Source: CAKSHC01 sp045594545 (GTDB lineage: Bacteria; Bacillota; Clostridia; Oscillospirales; UMGS1783). Taken from it: a stretch of DNA of 64,000 nt. The notes under the pieces were generated by a model. The model had not been told where the DNA came from. It ran no database searches and saw only the letters and a list, made by a program, of their open reading frames with translations. Made by a program: the position numbers and the translations under genes. The stretch lies in contig JAZNYQ010000039.1 of the NCBI GenBank assembly GCA_045594545.1, positions 1 through 64,000 on the forward strand. Reading direction: 5' to 3'. Of the stretch, positions 42,182 to 52,534 are shown piece by piece (the stretch's first letter is position 1; each line of letters starts with the position of its first letter).

Positions 42182-45100
42182 CTATTGAATCCGCAATTCG
42201 TCATACACTTGCCCGACATTGATCGTCAGCAGTTTCGAAACGCCCTTCTCCTGCATGGTAACACCATACAGGACATCGGCCTCCTCCATCGTACTGCGAC
42301 GGTGAGATACAATAATTACCTGCGTATGTTCGGTAATGGTATGTAAGAAGGCGGCAAAACGCGCCGTGTTCACTTCATCGAGCGCCGTTTCGATCTCATC
42401 CATGATACAGAACGGAGTGGGACGTACGCGAATGATGGCAAAGTACAAGGCGATGGCCACAAAGGCCTGCTCCCCGCCCGACAATGCCGACAGGTTCTTG
42501 ATCACCTTGCCCGGCGGAGTAACCCGAATCTCAATGCCCGTATTAAGCATATCGGTCGGATCGGTCAAAATCAGATCGGCCTTACCGCCGCCAAACAACT
42601 CTTGGAAGGTCTGCTTGAAGGTCTCGTTGATAACCACAAACTGCTCCCCGAAGATCGACTTCATCTGCTCGGTCAGCTCAAAGATCACCTTTTCCATGTC
42701 GCTCTTGGCCTGTTCCAGATCATTGGTCTGCCCCATCAGGAAATCGTAACGGTCCTTGACCGCCTTGTATTCCTCAATGGCACCGATGTTAACGTCACCC
42801 ATGCGCTTCATCTTACCCTTGATCTCACCCAAGCGCTGTTGTGCCTTGGTAATGCTGGGCAATTCCTGCCGAAGCGGTTGCGCATCGGTCAAAGTCAGTT
42901 CATACTCGTCAAACAGACGGGCCACAATGTTATCGTATTCCGATTCGATGGTCTCCCGTCTGGTCTCCAAACGCTCCACCTCACGGATCAAACGCTCTTT
43001 CTCAGCCGCAATGTCACGGGACGATACCCGCAACTCGTTAACCTTCTTCTCGGCCTCTTCACGCTGACGGCGAATGTCTTCCACGTGCGCCTGTTTATCC
43101 TTTGCCTGGGTACGCAAGTCTTCAGCCTGTGCACGGCAATTCTCAATGCCGGTCTCCAGTTCCGTATTCTTCTGCGCCAGTAAGTCCATCTCGGCATGTT
43201 TGGCATCCATGATCGAACTGCGCTCCATTTTGTAACCGTTGAGTTCTTCAATCGATCGCTGGATGGTTTCAATATCCTTTTCCATGGTAAAGATGGCCAG
43301 TTTGCGCTCGCCGATCTGCGCCACGATCGCATCCCGACGGGCAATGATCTCCTCGTGCCCCTTGAGCAATTCGTCCGATTGAGCCGTGCGCTCGGCGATT
43401 TCCTTGGCTAACTCGTCGGACAGAGCCGAACAGGACACCATTTCGGCCTTGGCCGCATCGTACTGCGCATGCGCATCGGCATCCCGCTGGGTCAACTGGA
43501 CTACAACCGCCTCAGCATTGCTCAGTCGTTGCTTGGCATCATCCAACCGCAGACGGTTGGCCATATTGGCATCCTCATGCTGACGGATCTCGGCACGCAC
43601 GCCATCGGCAAACGCATTATCCCGTGCCAATTTATCGCTTAACTCATTGAGGGCTTCACAAGCCTTTTGATACTCGATCTCATGCGCTTTGAGTTCGCCC
43701 TCCAAACGCTTCATTTCGTTCTGTCGGGTCAGCAGTCCCGAACCCTTTACGGCACTGCCGCCGGTCATACTGCCGCCGGCATTCACGACCTGCCCGTCCA
43801 GAGTAACAATACGGAATTTATATCCGATCTGCTTTGCTAAGGCAACGGCATTCTCCAGATTGTAGACCACACATACCCGTCCCAACAACCAGTTGACCAG
43901 ACTGCGATATTTGTCCTCACACTTGACCATCTCCGAGGCGATCCCCAGAAAACCGAGGCTCTCTTTCATCTCATCGGTGTTGATCACCTTGCCCGAAATG
44001 GTGGATACAGGCAAAAAGGTGGCCCGTCCCGCGTTATTGTTCTTGAGGTAATACACCGCCGCCTTGGCATCGTTTTCGGTATTTACCACAATGTTTTGAA
44101 TGGTATTGCCCAGTGCTGTTTCAATGGCTACGGCATACTTTTCATCGGTACGCACGATCGAAGAAACCGGTCCGCACACGCCGTGTAACTGCTGACGGGA
44201 CGAAGCTTGCATGACTCGTTTAACGCTGTCATGATACCCGTCAAAATGGTTCTGCATATCCGACAGTGTGGTCAGGCGCAGTTTCTTGGCATTGATATTG
44301 TTTTCCAGTTCCAGTTTGATCTTTTCCTGCTTCTCCACCCGCAACTGCAGGGCGTTGATGCGCATTTCATAGCCGCTGACCGTGTTGCTCAGGCCGTTGA
44401 TGGCTTCGCAGGTCTTAGCGATCTCCTCTTCCTTTTCTTTGACCTGTCCTTCGATCTCGGCCTGTTCGCTCTTGGCCTGTGCCAACTGCTCGCTCAGTCT
44501 TTCAAAGTTCTGATTGAGTACCGCACAGTTACTCTCGGCAAATCCGATCTTGATCTTGGCATCGGTCAGACGCTCCGACAATTCCAGTATCTCGGCATTG
44601 AGGGTATTGATACGCTCTTCCACCTGCGATTCCTCGCCGTGGATGGCCGAGTTGGTGTCATTGAGAGCGGTCAACTGCTCTTGTTCTTTGGTTAAATCGG
44701 CTTGCAGAGCATCGATCTGAGATTGACGTCCCGCAATCGTTTCGTCAAAACTCTTCATCTTTTCATCGTCTTCGTCGATCTCGGCCTGCAAACGGGCGAT
44801 CAATTCGCCGTTGTGCTCCATATCACTGCGGATCAAAGAGATTTCATTCTCTTTAGCCGCCGCCTGTTCGTTAAGAGAAACGATCTCGCCACGCAGAAAA
44901 TCAATCGCTTGGGTTGCCTGCTGGGCGGCCAGATAGATCTCTTCCGATTCCTTTTCCTGCAAAGTCATCTTCTGTTCAATACGATCCAAATCGGCACGAC
45001 CGGTGATGCAGTCCTGCTCGATCTTCTCTTTATTGACCTTAATATTATCAATATTTCCCAGCCACAGGCTGACTTCAAGCCCTTTCTTTTCGTCCCGTAA

Positions 45101-45751
45101 ACGCAGATATTCCCGCGCCGTTTCCGCCTGTTTTTCCAGCGGACCGACACGAGATTCCAGTTCGGCAACGATGTCCCGCAAACGGGTCAGATTTTCCTCG
45201 GTCTGCTCCAGCTTACGTTCGGTTTCCTGTTTGCGATAGCGGTACTTGGAGATACCCGCCGCCTCTTCAAAGATCTGGCGGCGTTCATCGCTCTTAGATG
45301 CCAGAATATCCGAAATCTTGCCCTGACCGATAATCGAATAGCCGTCGCGGCCAAGACCGGTATCCATGAGCAGTTCATGAATATCCTTAAGACGGACGGG
45401 ACTGCGATTGATCATGTATTCACTCTCGCCCGAACGGTAGTATCGACGGGTCACGGTAACCTCGGTAAAATCGATGGGCAGACTCTTGTCCGAGTTATCC
45501 AATGTCAGTGAAACCTCCGCAAAACCCATGGCTTTGCGGCCGGTCGTACCGTCGAACACGACATCTTCCATCTTGGTACCGCGCAACATCTTCGAACTCA
45601 TTTCGCCCAGCACCCAGCGCACGGCATCGGTAATATTACTCTTGCCGCTTCCGTTGGGTCCCACGATGGCGGTGATACCCTTATTGAAATGGATGGTCGT
45701 TTTGTCGGGAAACGATTTGAATCCCTGCATTTGTAACGATTTCAAAAACAT
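42182..45751 (-). CDS. smc: Chromosome segregation protein SMC
   Basis: 1189-residue condensin ATPase. N-terminal Walker A is AIVGPNGSGKSNITDAVRWVLGE (near residue 32). Two long coiled coils flank the hinge, recognisable by LHGVCGPVSSIVRTDEKYAVAIETALGN and GGSMTGGSAV. The C-terminal head has the signature LSGGEQAFVAIALYFA and Walker B CIMDEIETALDEVN. Members often read DEIEAALDD here, so the T and E are a mild variation. The rnc-smc-ftsY order is typical of Bacillota. Confidence 0.97.
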   Translation of the reverse strand: MFLKSLQMQGFKSFPDKTTIHFNKGITAIVGPNGSGKSNITDAVRWVLGEMSSKMLRGTKMEDVVFDGTTGRKAMGFAEVSLTLDNSDKSLPIDFTEVTVTRRYYRSGESEYMINRSPVRLKDIHELLMDTGLGRDGYSIIGQGKISDILASKSDERRQIFEEAAGISKYRYRKQETERKLEQTEENLTRLRDIVAELESRVGPLEKQAETAREYLRLRDEKKGLEVSLWLGNIDNIKVNKEKIEQDCITGRADLDRIEQKMTLQEKESEEIYLAAQQATQAIDFLRGEIVSLNEQAAAKENEISLIRSDMEHNGELIARLQAEIDEDDEKMKSFDETIAGRQSQIDALQADLTKEQEQLTALNDTNSAIHGEESQVEERINTLNAEILELSERLTDAKIKIGFAESNCAVLNQNFERLSEQLAQAKSEQAEIEGQVKEKEEEIAKTCEAINGLSNTVSGYEMRINALQLRVEKQEKIKLELENNINAKKLRLTTLSDMQNHFDGYHDSVKRVMQASSRQQLHGVCGPVSSIVRTDEKYAVAIETALGNTIQNIVVNTENDAKAAVYYLKNNNAGRATFLPVSTISGKVINTDEMKESLGFLGIASEMVKCEDKYRSLVNWLLGRVCVVYNLENAVALAKQIGYKFRIVTLDGQVVNAGGSMTGGSAVKGSGLLTRQNEMKRLEGELKAHEIEYQKACEALNELSDKLARDNAFADGVRAEIRQHEDANMANRLRLDDAKQRLSNAEAVVVQLTQRDADAHAQYDAAKAEMVSCSALSDELAKEIAERTAQSDELLKGHEEIIARRDAIVAQIGERKLAIFTMEKDIETIQRSIEELNGYKMERSSIMDAKHAEMDLLAQKNTELETGIENCRAQAEDLRTQAKDKQAHVEDIRRQREEAEKKVNELRVSSRDIAAEKERLIREVERLETRRETIESEYDNIVARLFDEYELTLTDAQPLRQELPSITKAQQRLGEIKGKMKRMGDVNIGAIEEYKAVKDRYDFLMGQTNDLEQAKSDMEKVIFELTEQMKSIFGEQFVVINETFKQTFQELFGGGKADLILTDPTDMLNTGIEIRVTPPGKVIKNLSALSGGEQAFVAIALYFAIIRVRPTPFCIMDEIETALDEVNTARFAAFLHTITEHTQVIIVSHRRSTMEEADVLYGVTMQEKGVSKLLTINVGQVYDELRIQ

Positions 45752-45864
45752 TCTTGCATAAACCTCAATTCTGTTAAGGCATTTGATTAAAAATTATATC
45801 AAAAAACAAAGGAAATTTCAATATTTATTCTGTTTTTTTCGCTTTTTAAAAAGGTTTTTGAACG

Positions 45865-45906
45865 AAAAATGGGCCGTTTCTTCCCGTTTTTGTGAAGAAA
45901 CAGCCC
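45865..45906 (-). terminator. Terminator of rnc
   Basis: A 13-bp stem (GGGCYGTTTCTTC / GAAGAAACRGCCC, with one G-U pair) and a 10-base loop. The minus-strand sequence after it is ATTTTT. It begins 9 bases after the rnc stop and separates rnc from smc. Confidence 0.85.
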
Positions 45907-45914
45907 GATTTCTC

Positions 45915-46601
45915 TTACAAACCCATCAGTTTTAGCGCTTCATTGGCCGCCATTTGTTCGGCTTCTTTCTTGCTTCGCCCCGTTCCCGTACCGATACAGT
46001 TGCTGTTAAGCAACACGGCGACGGTAAAAACTTTGCGATGATCCGGCCCTTCCGATTTGAGTAAGCGATAGGTCAGATGCTCACCCCGATTTTGCTGGAC
46101 GATCTCCTGCAACATCGTCTTGGCATCTTTAAACAACCGCCCCGAAATGGCATCGGGTAACCCCCGTTCCAGATAGGGCAAAATAAACGTTCTTGCCGCT
46201 TCGATCCCGCCGTCCAGATAGATGGCGGCAATCAAGGCTTCAAAGGCATCGGCCAAAGCCGAGGGACGATGACCGCCGTCCGACAGTTCCTCACTGCGGC
46301 TAAATCGAATATACTCCCCCAGATCGATCTCAAGGGCAAACTTAGCCAGAGAGGCTTCACACACCAAGGCGGCGCGCAATTTGCTCAGGCTTCCCTCGTT
46401 AAACCGATTCTGATCCAGAAAGAGCATACCGGCGCAGATAAAACCCAGCACCGAGTCACCCAAAAATTCCAACCGTTCATTGGACACGGTTCCCTCTTCT
46501 TTGGCCTCGTTGACATAAGAAGAATGGGTAAGCGCCCGTTGCAACAAGGACTTATCCTGAAAACAATATCCGATTTTTTCTTCCAGCGCGCTGATATTCA
46601 T
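45915..46601 (-). CDS. rnc: Ribonuclease III
   Basis: 228-residue dsRNA endonuclease processing rRNA precursors. Signature SNERLEFLGDSVLGFI in the catalytic domain, with later ADAFEALIAAIYLDGG. A C-terminal double-stranded RNA-binding domain ends in GTGRSKKEAEQMAANEAL. The start at 46601 begins the conserved ISALEEKIGYCFQDKSLLQRALTH segment; ten upstream in-frame residues are judged non-coding. Confidence 0.96.
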   Translation of the reverse strand: MNISALEEKIGYCFQDKSLLQRALTHSSYVNEAKEEGTVSNERLEFLGDSVLGFICAGMLFLDQNRFNEGSLSKLRAALVCEASLAKFALEIDLGEYIRFSRSEELSDGGHRPSALADAFEALIAAIYLDGGIEAARTFILPYLERGLPDAISGRLFKDAKTMLQEIVQQNRGEHLTYRLLKSEGPDHRKVFTVAVLLNSNCIGTGTGRSKKEAEQMAANEALKLMGL

Positions 46602-46628
46602 CTTCTCACACCCTTCCCAAAGATAAGG

Positions 46629-46657
46629 CAATATCCCCTCATGGTAAGGGGATATTG
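46629..46657 (-). terminator. Hairpin between acpP and rnc
   Basis: An 11-bp perfect stem (CAATATCCCCT and complement) with a 7-base loop, 9 bases after the acpP stop. The sequence after it on the minus strand (CCTTATCTTT) is only partly T-rich, so it may be a partial terminator or an mRNA-stabilising element rather than a complete stop. Confidence 0.55.
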
Positions 46658-46665
46658 AATCATTC

Positions 46666-46902
46666 TCAGTTGCCCTGCTTCTCGGTGATGTAATTCACGA
46701 CATCGCCGATGGTCTTTACTCCGTCGACATCCTGATCGTCGATGGGCACGCCGAACTCTTCTTCTACGGCCATGATCAATTCTACGATATCCAGCGAATC
46801 GGCTTCCAGATCGTCCACAAAAGAGGTCTGCATCGTGATCGTATCCGGATCGCTGATCATAAACTGTTCCACAATAAGGGCTTTAATTTTATCAAATACC
46901 AT
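46666..46902 (-). CDS. acpP: Acyl carrier protein
   Basis: 78 acidic residues. The phosphopantetheine serine is in DDLEADSLDIVELIMAVEEEFG (DSL motif near residue 38). It carries growing acyl chains in fatty-acid synthesis and supplies PlsX. Its own strong promoter fits its high demand. Confidence 0.97.
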   Translation of the reverse strand: MVFDKIKALIVEQFMISDPDTITMQTSFVDDLEADSLDIVELIMAVEEEFGVPIDDQDVDGVKTIGDVVNYITEKQGN

Positions 46903-46941
46903 GATTCATTTTCCTCCATAATTTGGCTGATTTCATTAAAG

Positions 46942-46970
46942 ATGATAAATTGAAATTACCGTTCTGTCAA
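46942..46970 (-). promoter_or_regulatory. Promoter of acpP
   Basis: Minus-strand TTGACA (46970-46965), a 17-base spacer and TATCAT (46947-46942), 40 bases before the start codon, in the gap after plsX. Confidence 0.8.
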
Positions 46971-47000
46971 GAGTTATTTCAAAAATATTAACAAATTTCC

Positions 47001-48011
47001 TCAATTTTCCTTCTTGACCGCAGGCATCATCATTTCGGATAATTGACCGATGATACCGGCCCGATGCAGTTCCGTTGCCTGACGGATGGCGTTCTTAAAG
47101 GCTACGGCATTCGACGAGCCGTGTGCCTTGATCACGATGCCCGACACACCCAGAAGCGGAGCCCCGCCCGACTCGGTATAATCCAGTGATTTCTTAAACT
47201 GATTAAACTCTTTGGCGATCAACAGGGTACCCAGTTTCGTGCGAAGATTTTTAAAGAGTACTCCTTTGAGGGATTTCGAGATCATCTTGCCCATACCCTC
47301 CAAGGCCTTCAGATAGACATTGCCCGAAAACCCGTCGGTAACCACAACATCAACATGACCCAACAGACCGTCACGCCCTTCGATATTGCCGACATAACAA
47401 ATGCGCTCTTCCTGTTTGAGCAACGCATTGGCTTCGACCTGCAGGGACGTGCCCTTGGTGTCTTCCGTGCCGTTATTGAGCAAGCCGACACGGGGAGCAT
47501 CCATTCCGTACAGACATTTCATATACATGCTGCCCATAATGGCAAACTGATGCAGATACTCGGCCGAACACTCAACATTGGCACCGCTGTCGATAAGCAG
47601 ATGCTTTCTCCCTTCAATGCTGGGGAGCAGACCGCCGATAGCGGCACGCTTCACGCCTTTCATGCGTTTGACCAACAGTGTGGCACCGGTAATGACCGCG
47701 CCGGTATTACCGGCCGAGATAAAGGCGTCTCCCTTTCCCTCTTTGAGCATACGCATACCCACCGCCATGGAAGAATCTTTTTTCTCCTTGACAACGCTGT
47801 CGGCATGGTCGGTCATTTCCACGACCTGCTCGGTATGGGTGATCGACATGCCCGTCAGATCGATATTATGATCTTTCGCGCACTGCTCGATCACGTCCTG
47901 TTTGCCGCACAGAAGGATCTCCACCCCGTATTCGGCAACGGCGAGAGCGCAGCCTTTCAGAATTTGTTCGGGGGCGTGATCGCCTCCCATGGCATCCACA
48001 ATAATCTTCAT
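47001..48011 (-). CDS. plsX: Phosphate acyltransferase PlsX
   Basis: 336 residues; converts acyl-ACP to acyl-phosphate, the first step of phosphatidate synthesis in Gram-positives. Opening KIIVDAMGGDHAPEQILKG, then AFISAGNTGAVITGATLLVKRM and GLLNNGTEDTKGTSL and VVTDGFSGNVYLKALEGM. The start overlaps trmFO by 4 bases. The acpP gene follows, as in many Firmicutes. No fapR repressor gene precedes it here. Confidence 0.97.
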   Translation of the reverse strand: MKIIVDAMGGDHAPEQILKGCALAVAEYGVEILLCGKQDVIEQCAKDHNIDLTGMSITHTEQVVEMTDHADSVVKEKKDSSMAVGMRMLKEGKGDAFISAGNTGAVITGATLLVKRMKGVKRAAIGGLLPSIEGRKHLLIDSGANVECSAEYLHQFAIMGSMYMKCLYGMDAPRVGLLNNGTEDTKGTSLQVEANALLKQEERICYVGNIEGRDGLLGHVDVVVTDGFSGNVYLKALEGMGKMISKSLKGVLFKNLRTKLGTLLIAKEFNQFKKSLDYTESGGAPLLGVSGIVIKAHGSSNAVAFKNAIRQATELHRAGIIGQLSEMMMPAVKKEN

Positions 48012-49330
48012 CTTACGTTCCTTTTCTGCGGCAGAACTTCAGCCGCTATTCTGGTAATTTCCTCCTGTGCCATAGCGGAAATCATGGCACGGCGATCCTT
48101 TTTCTTTTTTGCCGTTATCTTAGTCTGATCAAAAATGCCGAAATTGACATTCATGGGCTGGAAATTTGCAATCGATTCATTGCTGATATAATGCGCCAAC
48201 GATCCGATGGCGGTATTAGCCGGAAAGTCCACGCTCGATTCCCCTAAGGCCATCCGTGCCGCGGCAATACCGGCAACCAGACCGGAAGCCGTACTTTCGA
48301 CATACCCCTCCACGCCCGTCATCTGACCGGCGAAAAACAGTCCCTTTCGCATTTTGACCATATAGTTGGCATCCAACCGGCCGGGCGAACGGAGAAAGGT
48401 ATTGCGATGCATGACCCCATAGCGAACAAACTCAGCCTGTTCGAGCCCCGGAATCATGGAAAAGATGCGTTTTTGTTCGGGCATACGAAGATGAGTCTGG
48501 AACCCGACGATATTATACAAGCTTCCCTCGCTGTTATCTTTGCGTAACTGCACTACGGCATAAGGGTCTTTCCCCGTGCGGGGATCAGGCAAGCCGACCG
48601 GCTTTAAGGGACCGAAACGAATAATATCCTCACCTCGACGCGCCATGACCTCAATGGGCATACACCCCTCAAAAACACGGCTATCCTCAAACTCATGCAA
48701 CTGCACACACTCGCCGTTGACCAGTTCCCGATGGAACGCCTGATACTGTTCCTTATCCATGGGGCAGTTGATATAATCAGGGCTTCCCTTTCCGTAGCGG
48801 GAAGCAAAGTAGGCCTTTGACATATCAATACTGTCAAAGGTTACAATAGGAGCGGCCGCATCGAAAAAGGAAAGCGGTTCACCCAACATGGCCGAGATAT
48901 CCTGCGCCAACGCCCCATCGGTTAACGGGCCGGTGGCCATGATACAGATCTCATCCTCGGGGATCTTCTCTACCTTTTGGCTTACAAATGTAATATGAGA
49001 ATGGTTTACTATTTTTTCGGTAATATAGCGGGAGAAGGCTTCCCGATCGACGGCCAAGGCACCGCCGGCGGGAACGGTTGTGGCATCGGCGGCGGTCAAG
49101 ATCAACGAATTCATGATCCGCAATTCTTCTTTGAGCAGACCGACGGCATTTTCCAGTCCTGCGGCACGTAAAGAATTGGAACAGACCAATTCGGCAAAAT
49201 TACCGCTATGGTGGGCAGGAGTATATTCATGGGGCTTCATATCGATCAGCTCAACGTCCACGCCACGCTCAGCCGCCTGCCAAGCGGCTTCGCAACCGGC
49301 CAATCCCGCACCGATGATCTTAATTTTCAT
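48008..49330 (-). CDS. trmFO: Folate/FAD-dependent tRNA m5U54 methyltransferase TrmFO
   Basis: 440 residues; methylates U54 of tRNA using methylenetetrahydrofolate and FADH2. FAD motif IIGAGLAGCEAAWQAAERG, followed by the family marker FAELVCSNSLRA and C-terminal GQMTGVEGYVESTASGLVAGI. It overlaps topA by 11 bases; the topA-trmFO order is conserved in Firmicutes. Confidence 0.97.
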   Translation of the reverse strand: MKIKIIGAGLAGCEAAWQAAERGVDVELIDMKPHEYTPAHHSGNFAELVCSNSLRAAGLENAVGLLKEELRIMNSLILTAADATTVPAGGALAVDREAFSRYITEKIVNHSHITFVSQKVEKIPEDEICIMATGPLTDGALAQDISAMLGEPLSFFDAAAPIVTFDSIDMSKAYFASRYGKGSPDYINCPMDKEQYQAFHRELVNGECVQLHEFEDSRVFEGCMPIEVMARRGEDIIRFGPLKPVGLPDPRTGKDPYAVVQLRKDNSEGSLYNIVGFQTHLRMPEQKRIFSMIPGLEQAEFVRYGVMHRNTFLRSPGRLDANYMVKMRKGLFFAGQMTGVEGYVESTASGLVAGIAAARMALGESSVDFPANTAIGSLAHYISNESIANFQPMNVNFGIFDQTKITAKKKKDRRAMISAMAQEEITRIAAEVLPQKRNVR

Positions 49331-51410
49331 TTTTATTCTCCGGTTGCTTTTCGAAACCGCAACCCTCTTGCAGGCAATGGATCTTACCGCCTCGGCGCAT
49401 TTCGCGGAACAGGGTTTTTCCGCACTGCGGACAGGTTTCAGCCAACGGCTTATCCCACGTCATAAAGCCGCAATCCTTTCCTTTTTCACAGGCATAATAA
49501 GTTTTACCCTTGCGGGTCTTTCTCTCAACGATACGGCTGCCGCACAGGGGGCACTTGCCATCGGTTTCGACCAAAATGGACTTGGTGTTTCGGCATTGCG
49601 GGAAACCGGGGCAGGCCAAAAACTTACCGTTTTTGCCGTTACGGATAACCATATTCCGTCCGCATTTTTCGCAGATAATGTCGGTTACTTCTTCGGGGAC
49701 TTTGATCTTAATGCCCTCGAATTTCTTATCGGCCTGTGCCAAAGTCTTGGCAAAGTCGCCGTAGAAATCGCGGATGACCTCGACCCATTCGACCTCACCG
49801 TCGGCCACCTTTTCCAGATTATCCTCCATAGCGGCGGTAAATTTGACATTGACAATATCCTTAAAGTTCTCGATCATGACCTGATTGACCGTTTCGCCCA
49901 AGGGAGTAGGAGAAAGAATCTTTTTTTCTCTCTCGGCATAGTCGCGGCTGATCACGGTAGCAATCGTAGGGGCATAGGTGCTGGGGCGACCGATGCCCTT
50001 ATCTTCCATGGCCTTGATCAAGGTATCGTCGGTATAGCGTGCCGGCGGCTGGGTAAATTTCTGCTCAGTGAGCAGTTCCAAGAACGGCAGAACATCACCC
50101 ACCTGCATTTCGGGGATACCCTTACTTGGTGTATCGTCCTCGTCTTTGCTTTCGCTGTACAGTTTAGCATAGCCGTCAAAAACGACCTTATTATGGGTAA
50201 GTTTGAACACGTAGTCATTGGCCGTGATCTCCACGGTAGTGACATCCAAGGTTTTATTGGACATCTGACAGGCGACAAAGCGGCTCCAGATCAGTTTATA
50301 CAAACGGTACTGCTGGGGTGTCAGACTGTCCTTGATACGATCGGGGACGAGATTGACATCGGTAGGACGGATAGCTTCATGCGCATCCTGTGCATTTTTA
50401 GATTTGGTAAAGACATTGGGTGAGGACGGACAATATTCCTTGCCGTAGGTTTTGACGATATAATCGCGGGCCGATTGAGCGGCATCATCCGAGATGCGTA
50501 AGGAGTCGGTACGCATATAGGTGATCAGACCGGTAGAGCCGACCCCATCGATATCGATACCTTCATACAACTGCTGGGCGGTACGCATGGTGATCTCGGG
50601 GCGGAAGCCAAAGCGTCTGGAAGCTTCACGCTGGAGAGTCGAGGTAATATAGGGCGGCATGGGTTTGACCGTTTTTTTCTTTTTGGTAATATCCGAAACG
50701 ATATACTGCGCCCCGTCCAAGGCGGCGACAACCGCATCGGTCTGCTCTTTATTTTTCAGTTCGATCTTGCCGTTGCGATCGCCGTAGAAATTGGCCACAT
50801 ATTTGGCCTTACCTACGCCCTTAAACTGAGCGGCGAGAGACCAATATTCTTCGGGAACGAAGGCTTCGATCTCGCGTTCGCGATCGCAGAGCATACGCAC
50901 AACGACCGACTGGACACGACCGGCCGAGAGACCCTTCTTGATTTTTTTCCACAGAAAGGGGCTGATCTTATAGCCGACCAGACGGTCGAGCACGCGGCGG
51001 GCTTGTTGGGCATCGACCATGTCCTGATTGATGCAAGCGGGGTGCTTCATGCCTTCCAGTACGGCTTTTTTGCTGATCTCATTAAAAGTAACGCGGTTTT
51101 TCTTGGTAGTATCCAGCCCCAGCATATAGGCCAGATGCCACGAAATGGCTTCACCCTCTCGATCCGGGTCGGTTGCCAGAAAGACGGCGTCGCATTTGGC
51201 GGCCTTCTTTTTGATGTCGTTGATGACGTCTTTTTTCCCGCGCATCATAATATACTTAGGCTTAAAATCGTTATCCACATCCACACCTAAGGAGCTGACG
51301 GGAAGGTCACGCACATGGCCGACCGAGGCTACGACCTCGTAGTCTTTTCCGAGATATTTTTTTATCGTACCTGCCTTGGCAGGCGACTCCACAATCACAA
51401 GTTTTGCCAT
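49320..51410 (-). CDS. topA: DNA topoisomerase I
   Basis: 696-residue type IA topoisomerase that relaxes negative supercoils. Toprim domain LVIVESPAKAGTIKKYLG with DPDREGEAISWHLA; active-site tyrosine in GLITYMRTDSLRIS; three C-terminal zinc-ribbon modules (CEKCGRNM...CPGFPQC; CPLCG...CEKGKDC; CPQCG...CLQEGC). Length is normal for Firmicutes. The start follows AGGAGG. Confidence 0.98.
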   Translation of the reverse strand: MAKLVIVESPAKAGTIKKYLGKDYEVVASVGHVRDLPVSSLGVDVDNDFKPKYIMMRGKKDVINDIKKKAAKCDAVFLATDPDREGEAISWHLAYMLGLDTTKKNRVTFNEISKKAVLEGMKHPACINQDMVDAQQARRVLDRLVGYKISPFLWKKIKKGLSAGRVQSVVVRMLCDREREIEAFVPEEYWSLAAQFKGVGKAKYVANFYGDRNGKIELKNKEQTDAVVAALDGAQYIVSDITKKKKTVKPMPPYITSTLQREASRRFGFRPEITMRTAQQLYEGIDIDGVGSTGLITYMRTDSLRISDDAAQSARDYIVKTYGKEYCPSSPNVFTKSKNAQDAHEAIRPTDVNLVPDRIKDSLTPQQYRLYKLIWSRFVACQMSNKTLDVTTVEITANDYVFKLTHNKVVFDGYAKLYSESKDEDDTPSKGIPEMQVGDVLPFLELLTEQKFTQPPARYTDDTLIKAMEDKGIGRPSTYAPTIATVISRDYAEREKKILSPTPLGETVNQVMIENFKDIVNVKFTAAMEDNLEKVADGEVEWVEVIRDFYGDFAKTLAQADKKFEGIKIKVPEEVTDIICEKCGRNMVIRNGKNGKFLACPGFPQCRNTKSILVETDGKCPLCGSRIVERKTRKGKTYYACEKGKDCGFMTWDKPLAETCPQCGKTLFREMRRGGKIHCLQEGCGFEKQPENKNEN

Positions 51411-51418
51411 GGTTCCTC

Positions 51419-52534
51419 CTAAATGGTGAATGTTTTCGAAAGGGCATAACTGCCACCGGGCTTCTCGGTTATTATGCCTCGAATCTGCAAATCTGTCAAC
51501 AGTAAAATGATATTTGACAGTTCAATTTTTGTTTTTAAGGATAATTCCGTCATGTCGGCATCGCCATTCATCAGCACATCGATAATGGCTTGCTGCTGGT
51601 CGTTTTCCGCGACAGGATCCGGTACGGCGGGCTCTGCCGGTTTGTGATTGGCAAAGATATATCCGTACTCCTCCAACACGTCCATGGCCGATTCCACCAG
51701 TTTTGCGCCGCTGCGGATCAACCGATTCGGGCCCATGCTTTGGCGGACGTCAACATCGCCGGGGATGGCAAAGACATCACGGTTATATTGCACGGCCCAT
51801 TTCGTCGTAATCAAGGAACCGCTTTTCTCGGGAGACTGGACGTGGAGCACGCCGTTGGCCATGCCGGCGATCAGGCGGTTTCTTGGCTGAAAGTTGCCGC
51901 CGAGGGGTGGCGTACCGGGGAGAAATTCGCTGATGACGCATCCGTTTTCGGCAATCTGCCAATACAGGTTATACTGGGAATTGGGATAAATGACATCGAT
52001 TCCGCCGGGTAGGATGGCCACGGTTTTCCCTTTGCTGCCAAGGGCGGCACGGTGGGCGGTAGCGTCGATCCCGTCGGACATACCGCCGATGATGGTGCAA
52101 CCGATTTCGGCCAGATCGGCCGTGATCTGTTCGGCCATACGGCGGCCGTAAACGGTCATGTTACGGGTACCGGCCACGGCAATTTGTAGGATCGAATCCC
52201 GCCAAACCGGCTCACCCTTACAAAAGAGCAGTACGGGCGGGTCGTCCATAGTCTTGAAATTTTCCGGATAGTCCTCATCCCAATAGGTTGTCATCCATAC
52301 ATCGTTCTTCTCACAATAGCCGAGGATCGGCTCAATGGTGGTGAGCGTTTTATTATTCAGAAGTTTTTGGATCAGATCGGGCGAGAGTAATCCGCATTGG
52401 CGCAGTTGTGATTCCGTTGCCGCAAAAACGGCTTCGACCGAACCGAAATATTCGATAAGAGGCAAGGTGTTCCGATTGGCCGGTGACATCAACGCCACAA
52501 GCCAGACGAGATAAGCCAGTGAGCTTTGTTCCAT
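51419..52534 (-). CDS. dprA: DNA-processing protein DprA
   Basis: 371 residues; loads RecA on incoming single-stranded DNA during transformation. The Rossmann-like core shows IAVAGTRNMTVYGRRMAEQI, IGGMSDGIDATAHRAAL, GKTVAILPGGIDVIYP and LFAIPGDV-type DVFAIPGDVDV. A C-terminal winged-helix region follows. The ATG at 52534 overlaps the preceding stop by one base and follows GGGAG; an earlier GTG at 52552 is less likely. The dprA-topA-trmFO order is conserved. Confidence 0.95.
   Translation of the reverse strand: MEQSSLAYLVWLVALMSPANRNTLPLIEYFGSVEAVFAATESQLRQCGLLSPDLIQKLLNNKTLTTIEPILGYCEKNDVWMTTYWDEDYPENFKTMDDPPVLLFCKGEPVWRDSILQIAVAGTRNMTVYGRRMAEQITADLAEIGCTIIGGMSDGIDATAHRAALGSKGKTVAILPGGIDVIYPNSQYNLYWQIAENGCVISEFLPGTPPLGGNFQPRNRLIAGMANGVLHVQSPEKSGSLITTKWAVQYNRDVFAIPGDVDVRQSMGPNRLIRSGAKLVESAMDVLEEYGYIFANHKPAEPAVPDPVAENDQQQAIIDVLMNGDADMTELSLKTKIELSNIILLLTDLQIRGIITEKPGGSYALSKTFTI

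Noticed and set aside
49080..50423. A 447-codon open frame on the + strand opposite topA and trmFO
   Set aside because: Spans the boundary of two well-supported minus-strand genes and has no conserved motif; low stop frequency opposite balanced-composition genes explains it.
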